Assembly (NCBI GenBank): GCA_900545825.1
Contig: URAS01000002.1
Location: 124,001-188,000, forward strand
DNA: 64,000 nt
Source: an uncultured Actinomyces sp.
GTDB taxonomy: Bacteria > Actinomycetota > Actinomycetes > Actinomycetales > Actinomycetaceae
Direction of reading: 5' to 3'
The translations under genes and the position numbers were made by a program. Below, one piece after another: positions 28,362 to 38,080 of this stretch. The notes beneath the pieces were generated by a model that had not been told where the DNA came from, did not search any database, and was given only the letters and a program-made list of their open reading frames with translations. Each line of letters begins with the position of its first letter. Within the stretch, counting starts at the first letter, position 1.

Positions 28362-29147
28362 ATGCTCACCGACGACCAGATTTCCGCTGCCGCAGCCGAC
28401 CTCGCCGAGGCCGCCGACACGCACCAGCTTGCTACGCCGCTGACCAGGCGGTTTACCGACATGACCATCCCGGACGCCTATGCGATTCAGCGCGCCCGGG
28501 TCAAGGAGCGCGAGGCCGCCGGCGAGCGCGTCGCCGGGCACAAGGTCGGCGTGACGTCGCGGCCCCTCCAGCGGTCGCTGGGCCTCGAGGCGCCGATTTT
28601 CGGCACGATCTTCGCCGATGACGTCCGCGATTCGGGGGCGTCGTTCGATTGGTCGCTGTTGCACGGCCCGCGCCTGGAGGTCGAGTTGGCGTTCATGATC
28701 GCCGAAGACCTGGTCGGCCCCAGCATCAGCCCCGCCGCCGCCCTTGCAGCGACCGAGTACGTGCGCGCCGCCCTCGAGGTCGTCGACACGCGTGTGAGCC
28801 CCGACGGGTCGACGATGGTCGACGCCGTCGCCGACAACTCGAGCCTGGGCGCGATCGTCCTCGGCGAGGAAGAGGTGCGGCCCGACCTCCTCAACCTGCG
28901 CTGGTCAGGGGCGATGCTCTACCGCAACGACGAGCTGGTCGGCACCGGCCTGTCCGCGGGCGCCCTCGGGAACCCCGCGAACTCGCTCGCCTGGCTGGCG
29001 AACACGCTGCCGACCTACGGCGACCACCTGCGCGCCGGCGAGGTCGTCATGACCGGGGCGTTCATCGCTCCCCTGCCGGTCGAGCAGGGTGACCACATTC
29101 GCGTCAACTACGGCCACCTCGGCGAGGTCACCTGCGCCTTCGCGTAA
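28362..29147 (+). CDS. Second 2-oxo-hept-3-ene-1,7-dioate hydratase-like protein (HpaH paralogue)
   Basis: The 261-residue protein has the same length as the HpaH at 13514 and aligns end to end: MLTDDQIS, GHKVGVTSRPLQRSLG, RLEVELAFMIAEDL, YGDHLRAGEVVMTGAF. AAGGAGG precedes the ATG. The substitutions are many, so this is an old duplicate or a separate acquisition, perhaps with another oxo-alkenoate substrate. It has no adjacent aldolase. It converges on an SSADH gene, repeating the hpaH-(hpaI)-SSADH arrangement of the first cluster, but none of the ATCRTATAYGAT operators is present upstream. Confidence 0.8.
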   Translation: MLTDDQISAAAADLAEAADTHQLATPLTRRFTDMTIPDAYAIQRARVKEREAAGERVAGHKVGVTSRPLQRSLGLEAPIFGTIFADDVRDSGASFDWSLLHGPRLEVELAFMIAEDLVGPSISPAAALAATEYVRAALEVVDTRVSPDGSTMVDAVADNSSLGAIVLGEEEVRPDLLNLRWSGAMLYRNDELVGTGLSAGALGNPANSLAWLANTLPTYGDHLRAGEVVMTGAFIAPLPVEQGDHIRVNYGHLGEVTCAFA

Positions 29148-29195
29148 CGCGTCGGGAGCGCGCGCGTCGTCCTCGAACATGAGCCCCAAATGTGA

Positions 29196-29236
29196 GTTTT
29201 TTCGGTGCGTAGCCGCCGGTTACGCACCGAAAAAAC
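29196..29236. terminator. Two-way intrinsic terminator between convergent genes
   Basis: A perfect 16-bp inverted repeat, GTTTTTTCGGTGCGTA with TACGCACCGAAAAAAC, encloses a nine-base loop. It has a six-T run on both strands, the form of a bidirectional terminator. It lies between the convergent HpaH-like and SSADH-like genes, 48 bp after the first stop. Confidence 0.85.
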
Positions 29237-29300
29237 GCACAGAAAGGCGTAAGAGCGCAAGGGGATTACCCCCGAAACGTCACCTGCGCGGACTGCGCCC

Positions 29301-30764
29301 CTACCGCGGGATGCCGACGTACACGGTCTCGAGGAACTCGTCGATGCCAGTGTGGCCGCCCTCGCGTCCCAGGCCCGACGCCTTAACGCCGCCGAAGGGC
29401 GCAGCGGCATTCGACACGGTCTGCGAATTCAGCCCGATCATGCCGACCTCCAGGCGGTCGACCAGCCGGAAAATCCGCGCGGCATCGTTCGTGTAGACGT
29501 ACCCGGCGAGGCCGTACGGCGTGTCGTTGGCCCACTCGAGCACCTGATCCTCGTCGTCGAACGCGAGGACGGGCGCGACCGGGCCGAAGACCTCCTCGTG
29601 CATGAGCGGGTCGTCGGGCCCGGACACGCGGATAACCGTGGGCTCGAAGAAGAAGCCGTCCCGGTCGATCCGGTGCCCGCCCGTGACGACCTCGCTGCCC
29701 GCGGCGACCGAACGGTCCACCAAATCAGCGACCGAATTGAGCTGCTTCTCGGAGATGATCGGGCCGACGTCGACGCCGTCCTCGAGGCCGTCGCCGACGG
29801 TCTGCGCCGCCATCTTGTCGGCGAAACGGCGCGTGAATTCGTCGACCAGCGAGCTGTGGATGAAGAAGCGGTCGGCGGCGTTGCAGGCCTCGCCCATGTT
29901 GCGCATCTTCGTCGCCATCGCCGCGTCGACGGCGAGGTCGAGGTCGGCGTCGGCAAACACGATGAACGGCGCCAGGCCGCCCAGCTCCATCGACGTGCGC
30001 AAGACGTTGTCGGCCGCCTGCTTGAGCAGCGCGCTGCCGACCCCCGTCGACCCGGTAAACGACACCTTGCGCAGGCGCGGATCCGCCATCAACGGCCCCG
30101 TGACCTGCCTGGTCGACGCCGTGGGGACGACGTTGACGACGCCCGCAGGCACGCCGACCTGCCGAAGGACGTCAATGAACAGCAGCGACGTCAGCGGCGT
30201 GTCGTGCGACGGCTTGAGGACGCACGTGCACCCGGCCGCGAGCGCCGGCGCGATCTTGCGGGTCGACATGGCCAGCGGGAAGTTCCACGGCGTGATGAAC
30301 AGGCACGGGCCGACCGGGCGCTGATGGGTGATGACGTGGATGGCGCCCTCGGGCGTGGGGTAGGCGTCGCCGGAAATATGGGCGGCGACCTCGCTAAACC
30401 AGCGGAGGAACTCGGCGCCATAGACGACCTCGCCGCGCGCCTGGTCCAGCGGCTTTCCCATTTCCAGGGTCATAAGGGCGGCGAAGTCGTCGGTCAGTTC
30501 GATGACGCGGTCGTAGGCGGCGGCCAGCAGGCTGGCGCGGGTGCGGGAGGGCGTTTCGGCCCACGCGCGCTGGGCGGCGCAGGCGGCGTCGAGGGCGGCC
30601 GCACCGTCGGCCTCGGTGCCGTCGGCGACCTGGGCGAGGACCTGCCCGGTTGCCGGATTGAGGACGTCAAAGGTTGCACCACCTGCGGCGTCGCGCCATT
30701 CTCCATTGACGAACACCTGGGTGGGGATACGGCTGATGAGGGCGTCGACGTCTACTGTGGCCAC
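29301..30764 (-). CDS. Succinate-semialdehyde dehydrogenase paralogue
   Basis: The 487-residue ALDH is close to the SSADH at 15176-16609 throughout, with intact catalytic residues: Asn161 in TPWN, Glu259 in MELGG and Cys293 in NMGEACNA. I start at a GTG at 30764, preceded by AAGGAG at seven bases; an upstream open stretch has no ALDH homology. It converges with the second HpaH-like gene. It may serve another semialdehyde or give extra capacity for succinate semialdehyde. Confidence 0.85.
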   Translation of the reverse strand: MATVDVDALISRIPTQVFVNGEWRDAAGGATFDVLNPATGQVLAQVADGTEADGAAALDAACAAQRAWAETPSRTRASLLAAAYDRVIELTDDFAALMTLEMGKPLDQARGEVVYGAEFLRWFSEVAAHISGDAYPTPEGAIHVITHQRPVGPCLFITPWNFPLAMSTRKIAPALAAGCTCVLKPSHDTPLTSLLFIDVLRQVGVPAGVVNVVPTASTRQVTGPLMADPRLRKVSFTGSTGVGSALLKQAADNVLRTSMELGGLAPFIVFADADLDLAVDAAMATKMRNMGEACNAADRFFIHSSLVDEFTRRFADKMAAQTVGDGLEDGVDVGPIISEKQLNSVADLVDRSVAAGSEVVTGGHRIDRDGFFFEPTVIRVSGPDDPLMHEEVFGPVAPVLAFDDEDQVLEWANDTPYGLAGYVYTNDAARIFRLVDRLEVGMIGLNSQTVSNAAAPFGGVKASGLGREGGHTGIDEFLETVYVGIPR

Positions 30765-30883
30765 GGTTTCGCTCCTTCGCGATCGGTCGGCCCCCGCACA
30801 CGCGCCAGGGCCGGCGGAATTGTCCGTTTTTCTCAGCCTAACGCCGGGGCCCAACTTCGGCACCCGCAGGCGCTACCCCCACA

Positions 30884-30964
30884 GTGAACGTGACGTGAAA
30901 AGGTCACGTTCACGGATTGACGCGCGTTAACGTGATGAAAGCGGACGAAAGGGTCACGTTCACG
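30884..30964. repeat. Interspersed palindrome family 2, copy 2
   Basis: Two hairpins with GTGAACGTGAC / GTCACGTTCAC and GTTAACGTGATGAAA / GGGTCACGTTCAC arms are joined by GGATTGACGCGC, identical to the linker in copy 3. Its right end overlaps the glycerate-kinase stop codon (TGA at 30962-30960). Confidence 0.85.
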
Positions 30965-32096
30965 GGGCCAGGCCGAGCGTCGCCAGCCGCATGATCGTCG
31001 CGGCGGTGCGGGTGAGGTTCTCGGCGCCGTCGGCGAGGGCGTCCTCCAGGGTGACGACGCCGGGGACGATGGGGACGAGCGCGGTCGCACCGCGGCCCAG
31101 GAGGGCGTCGGCGCCGGGCCTCACCGACCCGCCGACGAGGACGCAGGGGACGCCGGCCTCGCGGGCCAGCTCGGCGACACCCGCCGGCGTCTTACCGTCG
31201 AGCGTCTGGCGGTCTAATGCGCCCTCACCTGCGATAACAAGGTCGGCGTCGGCGAGAATTTCGCGCAGCCCCACGGCGTCGGCGACGATCTGGACGCCCG
31301 GCCGCAGCGTCGCGCCGAGGGCGAGTAGCGCCCACCCCAGCCCGCCGGCCGCCCCGGCCCCGGGCGCGTCGGCCAGGCCCGCCGCCCGCGGCAGCGCTGC
31401 GGCGACGGCCCGCTCGACGCGCCGGGCGCCCTCGTCGAGAAACCGCACGTCATCGCCGGTTGCGCCCTTCTGCGGGCCGAACACGGCCGCGGCGCCCTGG
31501 TCGCCCAGCAGCGGATTCGTCACGTCGGACGCGCCGGTCAGCGTGACCGACCCCAGCCGCGGATCCAGGCCGGACGTGTCGACGCGCGCGAGGCCAGCCA
31601 GCCTGGCCGGCGTCGGCTCGAGCCGCGCGCCCGCGCCATCGAGGAACCGCACGCCGAGCGCCTCGAGCATCCCCGCGCCGGCGTCCGACGTCGCCGACCC
31701 GCCAAGCCCCACGAGGACGTCGCGCGCCCCCGCATCCAACGCGGCCCGAATCAGCTGCCCGACACCCTGCGACGACGCGGCGCGAATGTCGCGCTTGCCC
31801 GGGTCGATCACCCCCAGGCCGACCGCCGCGGCGACCTCGACGATCGCCCGCTCGCCCGCGATCGCGAACTCCGCGGTGACCGGCCGCCCGAGGGCGTCGA
31901 CGACCTCCACGCTTCGCAGCCTGGCGCCGAGGCTGGCGGCAACCGCCCTCGTGAAACCCTCTCCCCCGTCGGCCATCGGCACCTCGACGCAGCAGGCGTC
32001 GGGGCACACCTGGCGCACGCCGGCGGCCAGGGCGGCCGCCGCGTCGGGCGCGGACACTGATTCTTTGAACGAGTCGGGGGCGAGGACGACCTTCAT
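30960..32096 (-). CDS. glxK: Glycerate kinase (GlxK family)
   Basis: The enzyme phosphorylates D-glycerate with ATP, usually to 2-phosphoglycerate in this family. The start at 32096 gives MKVVLAPDSFKESVSA, the diagnostic N-terminus, and 378 residues, the usual length. Other family segments are VPMADGGEGF, VGLGGSATSDAGAGML and DLVIAGEGALDRQTL. The frame is open further upstream, but only through repeat copy 3. The stop codon comes from repeat copy 2. A hydroxypyruvate-isomerase-like gene at 40663 could be part of the same C3 metabolism, but is 8.5 kb away. Confidence 0.93.
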   Translation of the reverse strand: MKVVLAPDSFKESVSAPDAAAALAAGVRQVCPDACCVEVPMADGGEGFTRAVAASLGARLRSVEVVDALGRPVTAEFAIAGERAIVEVAAAVGLGVIDPGKRDIRAASSQGVGQLIRAALDAGARDVLVGLGGSATSDAGAGMLEALGVRFLDGAGARLEPTPARLAGLARVDTSGLDPRLGSVTLTGASDVTNPLLGDQGAAAVFGPQKGATGDDVRFLDEGARRVERAVAAALPRAAGLADAPGAGAAGGLGWALLALGATLRPGVQIVADAVGLREILADADLVIAGEGALDRQTLDGKTPAGVAELAREAGVPCVLVGGSVRPGADALLGRGATALVPIVPGVVTLEDALADGAENLTRTAATIMRLATLGLAP

Positions 32097-32112
32097 ACCC
32101 CTTATTCTCTCG

Positions 32113-32192
32113 GTGAACGTGATCAAAAAGGCCACGTTCACGGATTGACGCGCGTTAACGTGATCAAAGCGGACAAAATGATCACGTTCACG
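32113..32192. repeat. Interspersed palindrome family 2, copy 3
   Basis: The outer arms GTGAACGTGATCA and TGATCACGTTCAC are perfectly complementary. Inside, hairpin 1 (GTGAACGTG to CACGTTCAC) and hairpin 2 (GTTAACGTGATC to GATCACGTTCAC) are joined by GGATTGACGCGC. It lies 16 bp upstream of the glycerate-kinase start, between it and the divergent aldo/keto reductase. Confidence 0.85.
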
Positions 32193-32266
32193 GAGTAGCC
32201 GCGCGCCGCACCGCTCCACCCCGTAGGCTTGAACCACACAATCACGCGTAAGTTGAGGAGTCACCG

Positions 32267-33097
32267 ATGACGACACTGCCCACCCTCCCCCTGCTCGACG
32301 GCGGCACGATTCCCGCGTGGGGCATGGGCACCTACGGCCACCAGGGCCCCGCCGGCGTCGACCTGTTTGCCCAGGCCGCGCGCGACGGACACCGCCTGTT
32401 CGACACGGCCGCACAGTACGGCAACGAGGCGACGGTCGGCGAGGGCCTGCGCGCCTCCGGCGTCCCCCGCGGGGACCTGTTTGTCACGACGAAGATCGCC
32501 GGCGGCGACCAGGGCACCGGCTCGACACGCACGGGCCTCACCGAGTCGCTGCGGCGCCTGGGGATGGACTACGTCGACCTCGTCCTCATCCACTGGCCCA
32601 ACCCGTCGCGCGGCCTCTACGTCGACACGTGGAAAGAGCTGGTCAAGGCCCGCGAGGACGGCCTCGTCCGCCACATCGGCGTGTCGAACTTCCTTCCTCA
32701 ACACATCGACGCCCTCATCGAGGCCACCGGCGTCACCCCGGTCATCAACCAGATCCAGCTGCACCCGATGATCCAGCGCAAGGACGTCCGCGCCTACCTC
32801 GACGCCCACGACATCCGCACCGAGGCGTGGCGCCCGATCGGCTTCAAGGAGCACCTCACCGACCAGATCGTCGTCCAGAACATCGCCGCCGAGGTCGGCC
32901 GCACCCCCGTCCAGGTCGTCCTGCGGTGGGCGGTGCAGCACGGGATCATCCCGATCTCGGTCTCCAGCAAGCCGGAGCGCAATCGCGAGAATTTCGCCCT
33001 CGACTTCGAGCTGTCGGCCGAGCAGATGCACGGCCTCGACTCCCTGGATGCCGGCGACCGCTTCACGTGGGACCCGCTGACCCACGAGGAGTGGTAG
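32267..33097 (+). CDS. Aldo/keto reductase
   Basis: The 276-residue protein is an NADPH-dependent aldo/keto reductase with a complete catalytic tetrad: Asp and Tyr in DTAAQYGNE, Lys in TTKIAGG and His in LIHWPNP. C-terminal ISVSSKPERNRENF is the NADP-phosphate site. It resembles bacterial 2,5-diketo-gluconate reductase-type enzymes, but the substrate is not evident. TTGAGGAG precedes the ATG. It diverges from glxK and converges with the FUSC gene. Confidence 0.9.
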   Translation: MTTLPTLPLLDGGTIPAWGMGTYGHQGPAGVDLFAQAARDGHRLFDTAAQYGNEATVGEGLRASGVPRGDLFVTTKIAGGDQGTGSTRTGLTESLRRLGMDYVDLVLIHWPNPSRGLYVDTWKELVKAREDGLVRHIGVSNFLPQHIDALIEATGVTPVINQIQLHPMIQRKDVRAYLDAHDIRTEAWRPIGFKEHLTDQIVVQNIAAEVGRTPVQVVLRWAVQHGIIPISVSSKPERNRENFALDFELSAEQMHGLDSLDAGDRFTWDPLTHEEW

Positions 33098-33124
33098 GCC
33101 GAGGAGCGGTAAACGCCGCCCGCG

Positions 33125-35425
33125 CTACCCCCTGCCGCCCCACGCCGCACGCATGAGCGAGTGGCTGGCGGCGTTGAGGCCGTTGAGGGCGTAAACGATG
33201 CGCCGCAGCGACGCCGCGTCGGGGTCGCCCATGTCCTCGCGCCACGTCAACACCTGTGACAGCGAGCGGGTGAGCATCGAGAATCGCCGGTCGATGTGGT
33301 CGGCGGTCCCGACCTCCTGCCCGGCGCGCTCGTTCGCCAGCTTGGACACCTCGTGGCGCACGTGGTCGATGAGGGCGTGGAAGTCCTCGGCGTCGACGTC
33401 GGCGTGCCCCGTCTGGCCCTCCCAGCCGTCACGGACCTCGCCGGCGTAGTTGGCCAGGTCTTTCGCGGCGGACGTGACGGCCGGCAGGCGCGACGCGACG
33501 CCGCGCACCCACGACCCGGAGGTCCCGGCGAACGGTCCGAGCATCGATGCGGCCAGGCGCTGGGCGTTCGCGGCGGCGCCCTCGACGTGCGAGGCCGCGA
33601 TCCTGGGACGCGCGTCCCAGCGGCCGTCGAGCACGCCGTCGACGGCGTCGAGCAGCTGCTCGAGGGCGGTCGCGACCTCGGCTAATACCGTGCGGACGAC
33701 GGTCGACGTGTGGAGCGGCAGGATGAGCGACGCGACGACGCCGGCGGTCACCGCGCCGATGATGTTCTCGGCGACGCGTTCGAGGGCGTAGGTGACGAGC
33801 GGCGCCGCCGTGATGACGTAGATCTGCATCATCGTCGCCGTGAGCAGCGCCGTAAACAGCCGATAACGTCGCTTCAACAGGGTAAACGCCACCGACGCGA
33901 GGACGATGATGCTGATGAGCGACACGACGGGGTGGGCGTGCCCGACCAGCCACGCCCACGCCAACCCGCCGGCCGCGCCGACGACCGACCCGATGACGCG
34001 CCGCAGGGTTTTCCGCAGCCGGGACGAGGTCGTCGTCGTGCCGATGAGGACAACGAAGGCGCCGAACGACGCCCAGAAAAAGTGCGGCCCGGAAATGAGG
34101 TAGCCCAGCACCGACGCGACCGCGACCGCGACGAACGTCTGCAGCGCCTGCCGTTCGGCCAGGCCCAACGCCAGCCGGCCGATCGCGACGGTGCCGGCGG
34201 CCTTCGCGGCCGGCTGCGCCTCGCCGACGTGGCTGAGGTCCGCATACGCCAGGCCGGTCCTGAACTCGCCCGTGGCCTCGCGTTCAGCGTCGGCGAGGTC
34301 GAACAGCCCCGCCGACCGCGGCACCCACGAGTCCCATCCGGCGCGCCACGCCACGCCGGGATGCTCGCTCGACCACTGGTCGGCCGCGGCCCCGGCGATC
34401 CCGCCGTCGATGATCTCGGAGATAAGGTTCCGCAGCAGCTCGGGCGCCGTGACGACGCCGGCGACGCTTTCGGGGTCGGCCTTGAGGTCGCCGATCGCGT
34501 CGCGCACTCCGCCGACCAGCTCGGTCGCCAGCGCCAACGAGTCGGCGTCGCGTTCGGTGAGGAGGTCGCAGACCTCGGCGATCCGCCGCGCCACCGGGTC
34601 GAGGGCGGGGTCGCGGCGGGTGACGATGTGCTCGGTGACGGTCGCCAGCCGCCCCAGTGTCATGTCGATGTCGTACGCGGAATGCTGCAGCTGCTCGCCG
34701 ACCTCGACGGGGAATCCGTGGGTCTGGTCCATCGCCGCCTCGACGGCGATCGCGCAACGGTGCGTGGCCTCGACCGACCGGTTGACGCGCGTGAGGCTGC
34801 GGGGCGTGCCCTCGCGCAGCGCCCTCGCCAGGCGTTCGGTCGTCTGCCGATGGGCACGCTGGAGCGACTTGCGGGCCTGCCGCAGCACCTCGGGCGGCCG
34901 CCGCACCAGGGTGACGACGCAGCAGGCGACCCCCACCATGATGAGGAAATAGAGCACCATGTCGTGCATCCACAGCTGCCACGGATCCTTGACCAAACGT
35001 CCCGTGAGCAGGATCGTAATGCCCGACCCGATCATTCCCTGGACGAGGGCGCCACCCAGCGTCCGATGGATCTTGGCGGCGAGGACGGGCAGGCACAAAA
35101 AGACGATGAACGCGACCATCTGGAGCAGCGGGAGCCCCGTGAGGGCGGTCATCACCGTCGCCCCGACCATGACGCCGACATAGGCGGCGCCGCACCGGAA
35201 GAGGGCGTTGCGTCGCCCCTGCGCGGGCAGCAGCTGGGGGATGACACCCATCATGCCGCCGCCGGCGCCGACCGCGAGCGCCGCCCGCATCCCCATGAGG
35301 GGGCCGACGATGTAGGGGATGCCGAAGACGCAGATCATGCACGCGGTGACGCGGATGAAGGTCGAGGTGAGCATGAGGGCGGGGTCTGCGGCATAGATCC
35401 ATCGCATGGCCCGCGTCATTTTCAC
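33125..35425 (-). CDS. FUSC-family membrane protein (aromatic-acid exporter-like)
   Basis: The 766-residue protein has the two-half FUSC layout: hydrophobic spans at about 20-185, a soluble helical region of about 240 residues, a second set of spans at about 425-565, and a cytoplasmic C-terminal domain. FUSC proteins include AaeB, a p-hydroxybenzoate efflux pump. Export of an aromatic acid would suit the hpa genes, but no AaeA partner is nearby and the substrate is unknown. Stop lies 28 bp from the converging aldo/keto reductase. Confidence 0.8.
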   Translation of the reverse strand: MKMTRAMRWIYAADPALMLTSTFIRVTACMICVFGIPYIVGPLMGMRAALAVGAGGGMMGVIPQLLPAQGRRNALFRCGAAYVGVMVGATVMTALTGLPLLQMVAFIVFLCLPVLAAKIHRTLGGALVQGMIGSGITILLTGRLVKDPWQLWMHDMVLYFLIMVGVACCVVTLVRRPPEVLRQARKSLQRAHRQTTERLARALREGTPRSLTRVNRSVEATHRCAIAVEAAMDQTHGFPVEVGEQLQHSAYDIDMTLGRLATVTEHIVTRRDPALDPVARRIAEVCDLLTERDADSLALATELVGGVRDAIGDLKADPESVAGVVTAPELLRNLISEIIDGGIAGAAADQWSSEHPGVAWRAGWDSWVPRSAGLFDLADAEREATGEFRTGLAYADLSHVGEAQPAAKAAGTVAIGRLALGLAERQALQTFVAVAVASVLGYLISGPHFFWASFGAFVVLIGTTTTSSRLRKTLRRVIGSVVGAAGGLAWAWLVGHAHPVVSLISIIVLASVAFTLLKRRYRLFTALLTATMMQIYVITAAPLVTYALERVAENIIGAVTAGVVASLILPLHTSTVVRTVLAEVATALEQLLDAVDGVLDGRWDARPRIAASHVEGAAANAQRLAASMLGPFAGTSGSWVRGVASRLPAVTSAAKDLANYAGEVRDGWEGQTGHADVDAEDFHALIDHVRHEVSKLANERAGQEVGTADHIDRRFSMLTRSLSQVLTWREDMGDPDAASLRRIVYALNGLNAASHSLMRAAWGGRG

Positions 35426-35710
35426 TTCGGTCTACTCCCCTCGTCGCCCTCGCTTCCCATGGTAATCCGCGGGGACCGCGGTGCCCGCCAGCACCCGCCG
35501 ACGTTGTGATGAAATCGCATCTCATCTGCGACAAAAGAGACGATTGTTGCCGTGGCGCGACCGTTCCGTTGCCCGTTCGTCACCTTACGGCGGAAACGTC
35601 TGCACCGTCACAGGGCGACACGCGGCGACATCGTTGAAGCGGGCACCGGGCCTCGATACCGTGGGGTGACCACGGGGGCATTCTGGCTGATCAGACGAGG
35701 GGACGAGTGG

Positions 35711-37936
35711 ATGGATCGAGACGCGGTGGGTGGCAGAAACGACCAGGCGACGACCGGGCGTGAGGGCGCCGGGCAGCTCGTCGCGGGTACGCTGCCGTTC
35801 CCGGATCCCGCCGACCTCGCGGCGCGCTTCGCCGATCGCGTGTCCGGCAGCGGCGTCGACGCCCCGGGCCACGTCCCCGCGCACGACGACTCGTCCGCGG
35901 CGACCGTGACCGACCCCTCGGGCGTCCCCGGCGTCAACCGGCACCCCGAGCGCCCGTCCTCGGCATTCGCCCGACCCCAAACGCGCCCGCAAGCGCACCC
36001 GAACCCCGGCCCGGCGTCCGCGCGCCCGACGCCGCGACCCGACGCCCTCGGGCCCACGACCCCCGAGGGCACCGACGCCGGCACCTTAGAGGCGCCGAAA
36101 CGCCGCTTCCACCTGCGTGGCCTCGACGGGCTGCGCGCCATCGCGTGCATCGGCGTCGTCCTCTACCACTTCTTCCCCCGGGTCATGCCGGGCGGCTTCC
36201 TGGGCGTCGACGTGTTCTTCGTCCTTTCGGGGTTCCTCATCACGGGCCTCCTCATCGAGGAACGCCGCTCGACCGGCCGCATCTCGCTCACCCAGTTCTG
36301 GCTGCGCCGTGTGCGCCGCCTGTTCCCGGCGATCCTCACGATGATCCTCCTCACCGTGCCGGTCACCTGGCTGATCTCGCGCGACCTGCTCGTCGGGATC
36401 CGTTCGCAGGTCGTCGGCGCGCTGGCGTTCGTCTACAACTGGGTGACGATCGCGTCGGGCGCCACCTACTTCGCCCAGCAGACGCCCAGGCTCTACATGA
36501 ACGTGTGGTCGCTGAGCGTCGAGGAACAGTTCTACCTCTTCTGGCCGCTCATCCTCGTCGCCCTCTTCGCGTTCGAGGCGAAACTGAGAGGGCGCCGCAT
36601 GGCGCTCGTCCCCTGGCTGCTCGCCCTCGTGTCGATCCTCATCATGCAGGGCCTCGTCATCCACGGCGCCCACACCGGCGCCGCCGACCCGACGCGCGCC
36701 TACATGGGCACCGACTCGCACAGCTTCGGCCTCATGTTGGGCGCCGGCCTGGCCCTCTACATGCGGCGGCCGCTCGCGCCGGCGATGCGGCGCCTGACGG
36801 CGACACAAATCAACGTCCGCGGCCTCATCAGCTGGGCGGGGCTCGTCGTCATCATCATCACGTTCTTCGTCATCCCCGACGACGCCGGCTGGACGTACCC
36901 GTGGGGCTGCCTCATCGCGTGCCTCGGGGTCGTCGCGTTCCTCCAGGGCTGCGTCGACGAGGTCGCCGGCCGCGTCGGCCCGTCGCAGGCGCTCGTCGGC
37001 TTGGTTGACGTCGCCCCGGCCCGCTGGGTGGGGCAGCGCTCGTACGGGATCTACCTGTGGCACTGGCCGGTCATCGTCCTCCTCGAAGCGATGTTTCCCC
37101 AGGCTCGGCTCGGCGTCATGGCGTTGGTCGCGTCGGCCCTCTCGGTGGGCCTGGCCGCCGCGTCGTACACGCTGGTCGAGACGCCGATGCGCCGCAACGG
37201 CTTCGTCGCCACCGTGCGGTCGTGGGTCATGGTCGAGCCGGGCCGCGGCCCCAAGTGGCACGTCCTCGTCCCGCTGTTCGCCGTCCTCGTGACGATCCCG
37301 CTGACGCTAACGGCGATCATCGTCGCGCCCTCACACACCGAACTGGAGCGGCGGCTCACCGCGATCGCCCAACACAAGAGCGCCACGCCGACGCCCTCGC
37401 CGACGAAGAAGCCCGCGCCGACGCACGCGAAAGTCGCGCCGGTGACCGGGGCGAACGTGACGATGGTCGGCGACTCGGTCATGCTGGGCGCGAAACCCGA
37501 CCTCGATAAGGCGCTGCCCGGCGCGATCGTCGACGGCGAGGTGTCGCGGTCGATGAAGGCCGCCGGCCCGATCATCGCGTCGTACGCGAAGGACGGCGAG
37601 CGGCCCTACCTGGTCGTCGCCCTCGCAACGAACACGGCGGTGACCAAGGAGCAGCTGGACGGGATCATGAAGCAGGTCGCCCCGACGACGCGGGTCGTCC
37701 TCGTCAACGCCTACGGGCCGGCCCGGTGCACGTGGATTCCGGGCTCGAATCACGAGATCGACGAGGCCCTCAAGCGCTACCCCGACCGGATTCGCGTGGC
37801 GAACTGGCACGACGCGATCGCCGCGCATCCCGAGTGGCTGGGCCCCGACGCCACCCACCCGGAGAAGGCCGAGGGCAACGCCCTGTACGCGCAAGTCGTG
37901 ACGAATGCGCTGGCCAGCTTCGCGACGTCCCGCTAA
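35711..37936 (+). CDS. OatA-like acyltransferase: acyltransferase-3 membrane domain plus SGNH domain
   Basis: The 741-residue protein has an N-terminal low-complexity, Pro/Ala/Arg-rich region (about 1-125), an acyltransferase-3 domain of ten or more membrane spans (HLRGLDGLRAIACIGVVLYH, GGFLGVDVFFVLSGFLITG), and a C-terminal extracytoplasmic SGNH-hydrolase domain with VGDSVMLGA (nucleophile Ser) and a DATHP site (Asp-His). This arrangement is that of OatA-type O-acetyltransferases that modify peptidoglycan or a surface polysaccharide. The start is uncertain; ATG 35711 follows GAGGGGACGAG, while the frame is open back to 35552. Confidence 0.85.
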   Translation: MDRDAVGGRNDQATTGREGAGQLVAGTLPFPDPADLAARFADRVSGSGVDAPGHVPAHDDSSAATVTDPSGVPGVNRHPERPSSAFARPQTRPQAHPNPGPASARPTPRPDALGPTTPEGTDAGTLEAPKRRFHLRGLDGLRAIACIGVVLYHFFPRVMPGGFLGVDVFFVLSGFLITGLLIEERRSTGRISLTQFWLRRVRRLFPAILTMILLTVPVTWLISRDLLVGIRSQVVGALAFVYNWVTIASGATYFAQQTPRLYMNVWSLSVEEQFYLFWPLILVALFAFEAKLRGRRMALVPWLLALVSILIMQGLVIHGAHTGAADPTRAYMGTDSHSFGLMLGAGLALYMRRPLAPAMRRLTATQINVRGLISWAGLVVIIITFFVIPDDAGWTYPWGCLIACLGVVAFLQGCVDEVAGRVGPSQALVGLVDVAPARWVGQRSYGIYLWHWPVIVLLEAMFPQARLGVMALVASALSVGLAAASYTLVETPMRRNGFVATVRSWVMVEPGRGPKWHVLVPLFAVLVTIPLTLTAIIVAPSHTELERRLTAIAQHKSATPTPSPTKKPAPTHAKVAPVTGANVTMVGDSVMLGAKPDLDKALPGAIVDGEVSRSMKAAGPIIASYAKDGERPYLVVALATNTAVTKEQLDGIMKQVAPTTRVVLVNAYGPARCTWIPGSNHEIDEALKRYPDRIRVANWHDAIAAHPEWLGPDATHPEKAEGNALYAQVVTNALASFATSR

Positions 37937-38080
37937 CGGGCGCCACACGTGTGAGGTGCGCCACGTGCGGAACATCCGTGCATAACTATGTTGCAGGATG
38001 ATATTATAGAGTTCTCACGTTACGTGTGGGGCGCTGCATCCCCGCTCCCCACGCACCGTCGCGCACCTGGGGGTACAAGG

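Noticed and set aside
32097..32414. Open extension upstream of glycerate kinase
   Set aside because: The extension runs through repeat copy 3 and the divergent promoter. The diagnostic N-terminus MKVVLAPDSFKES starts at 32096.
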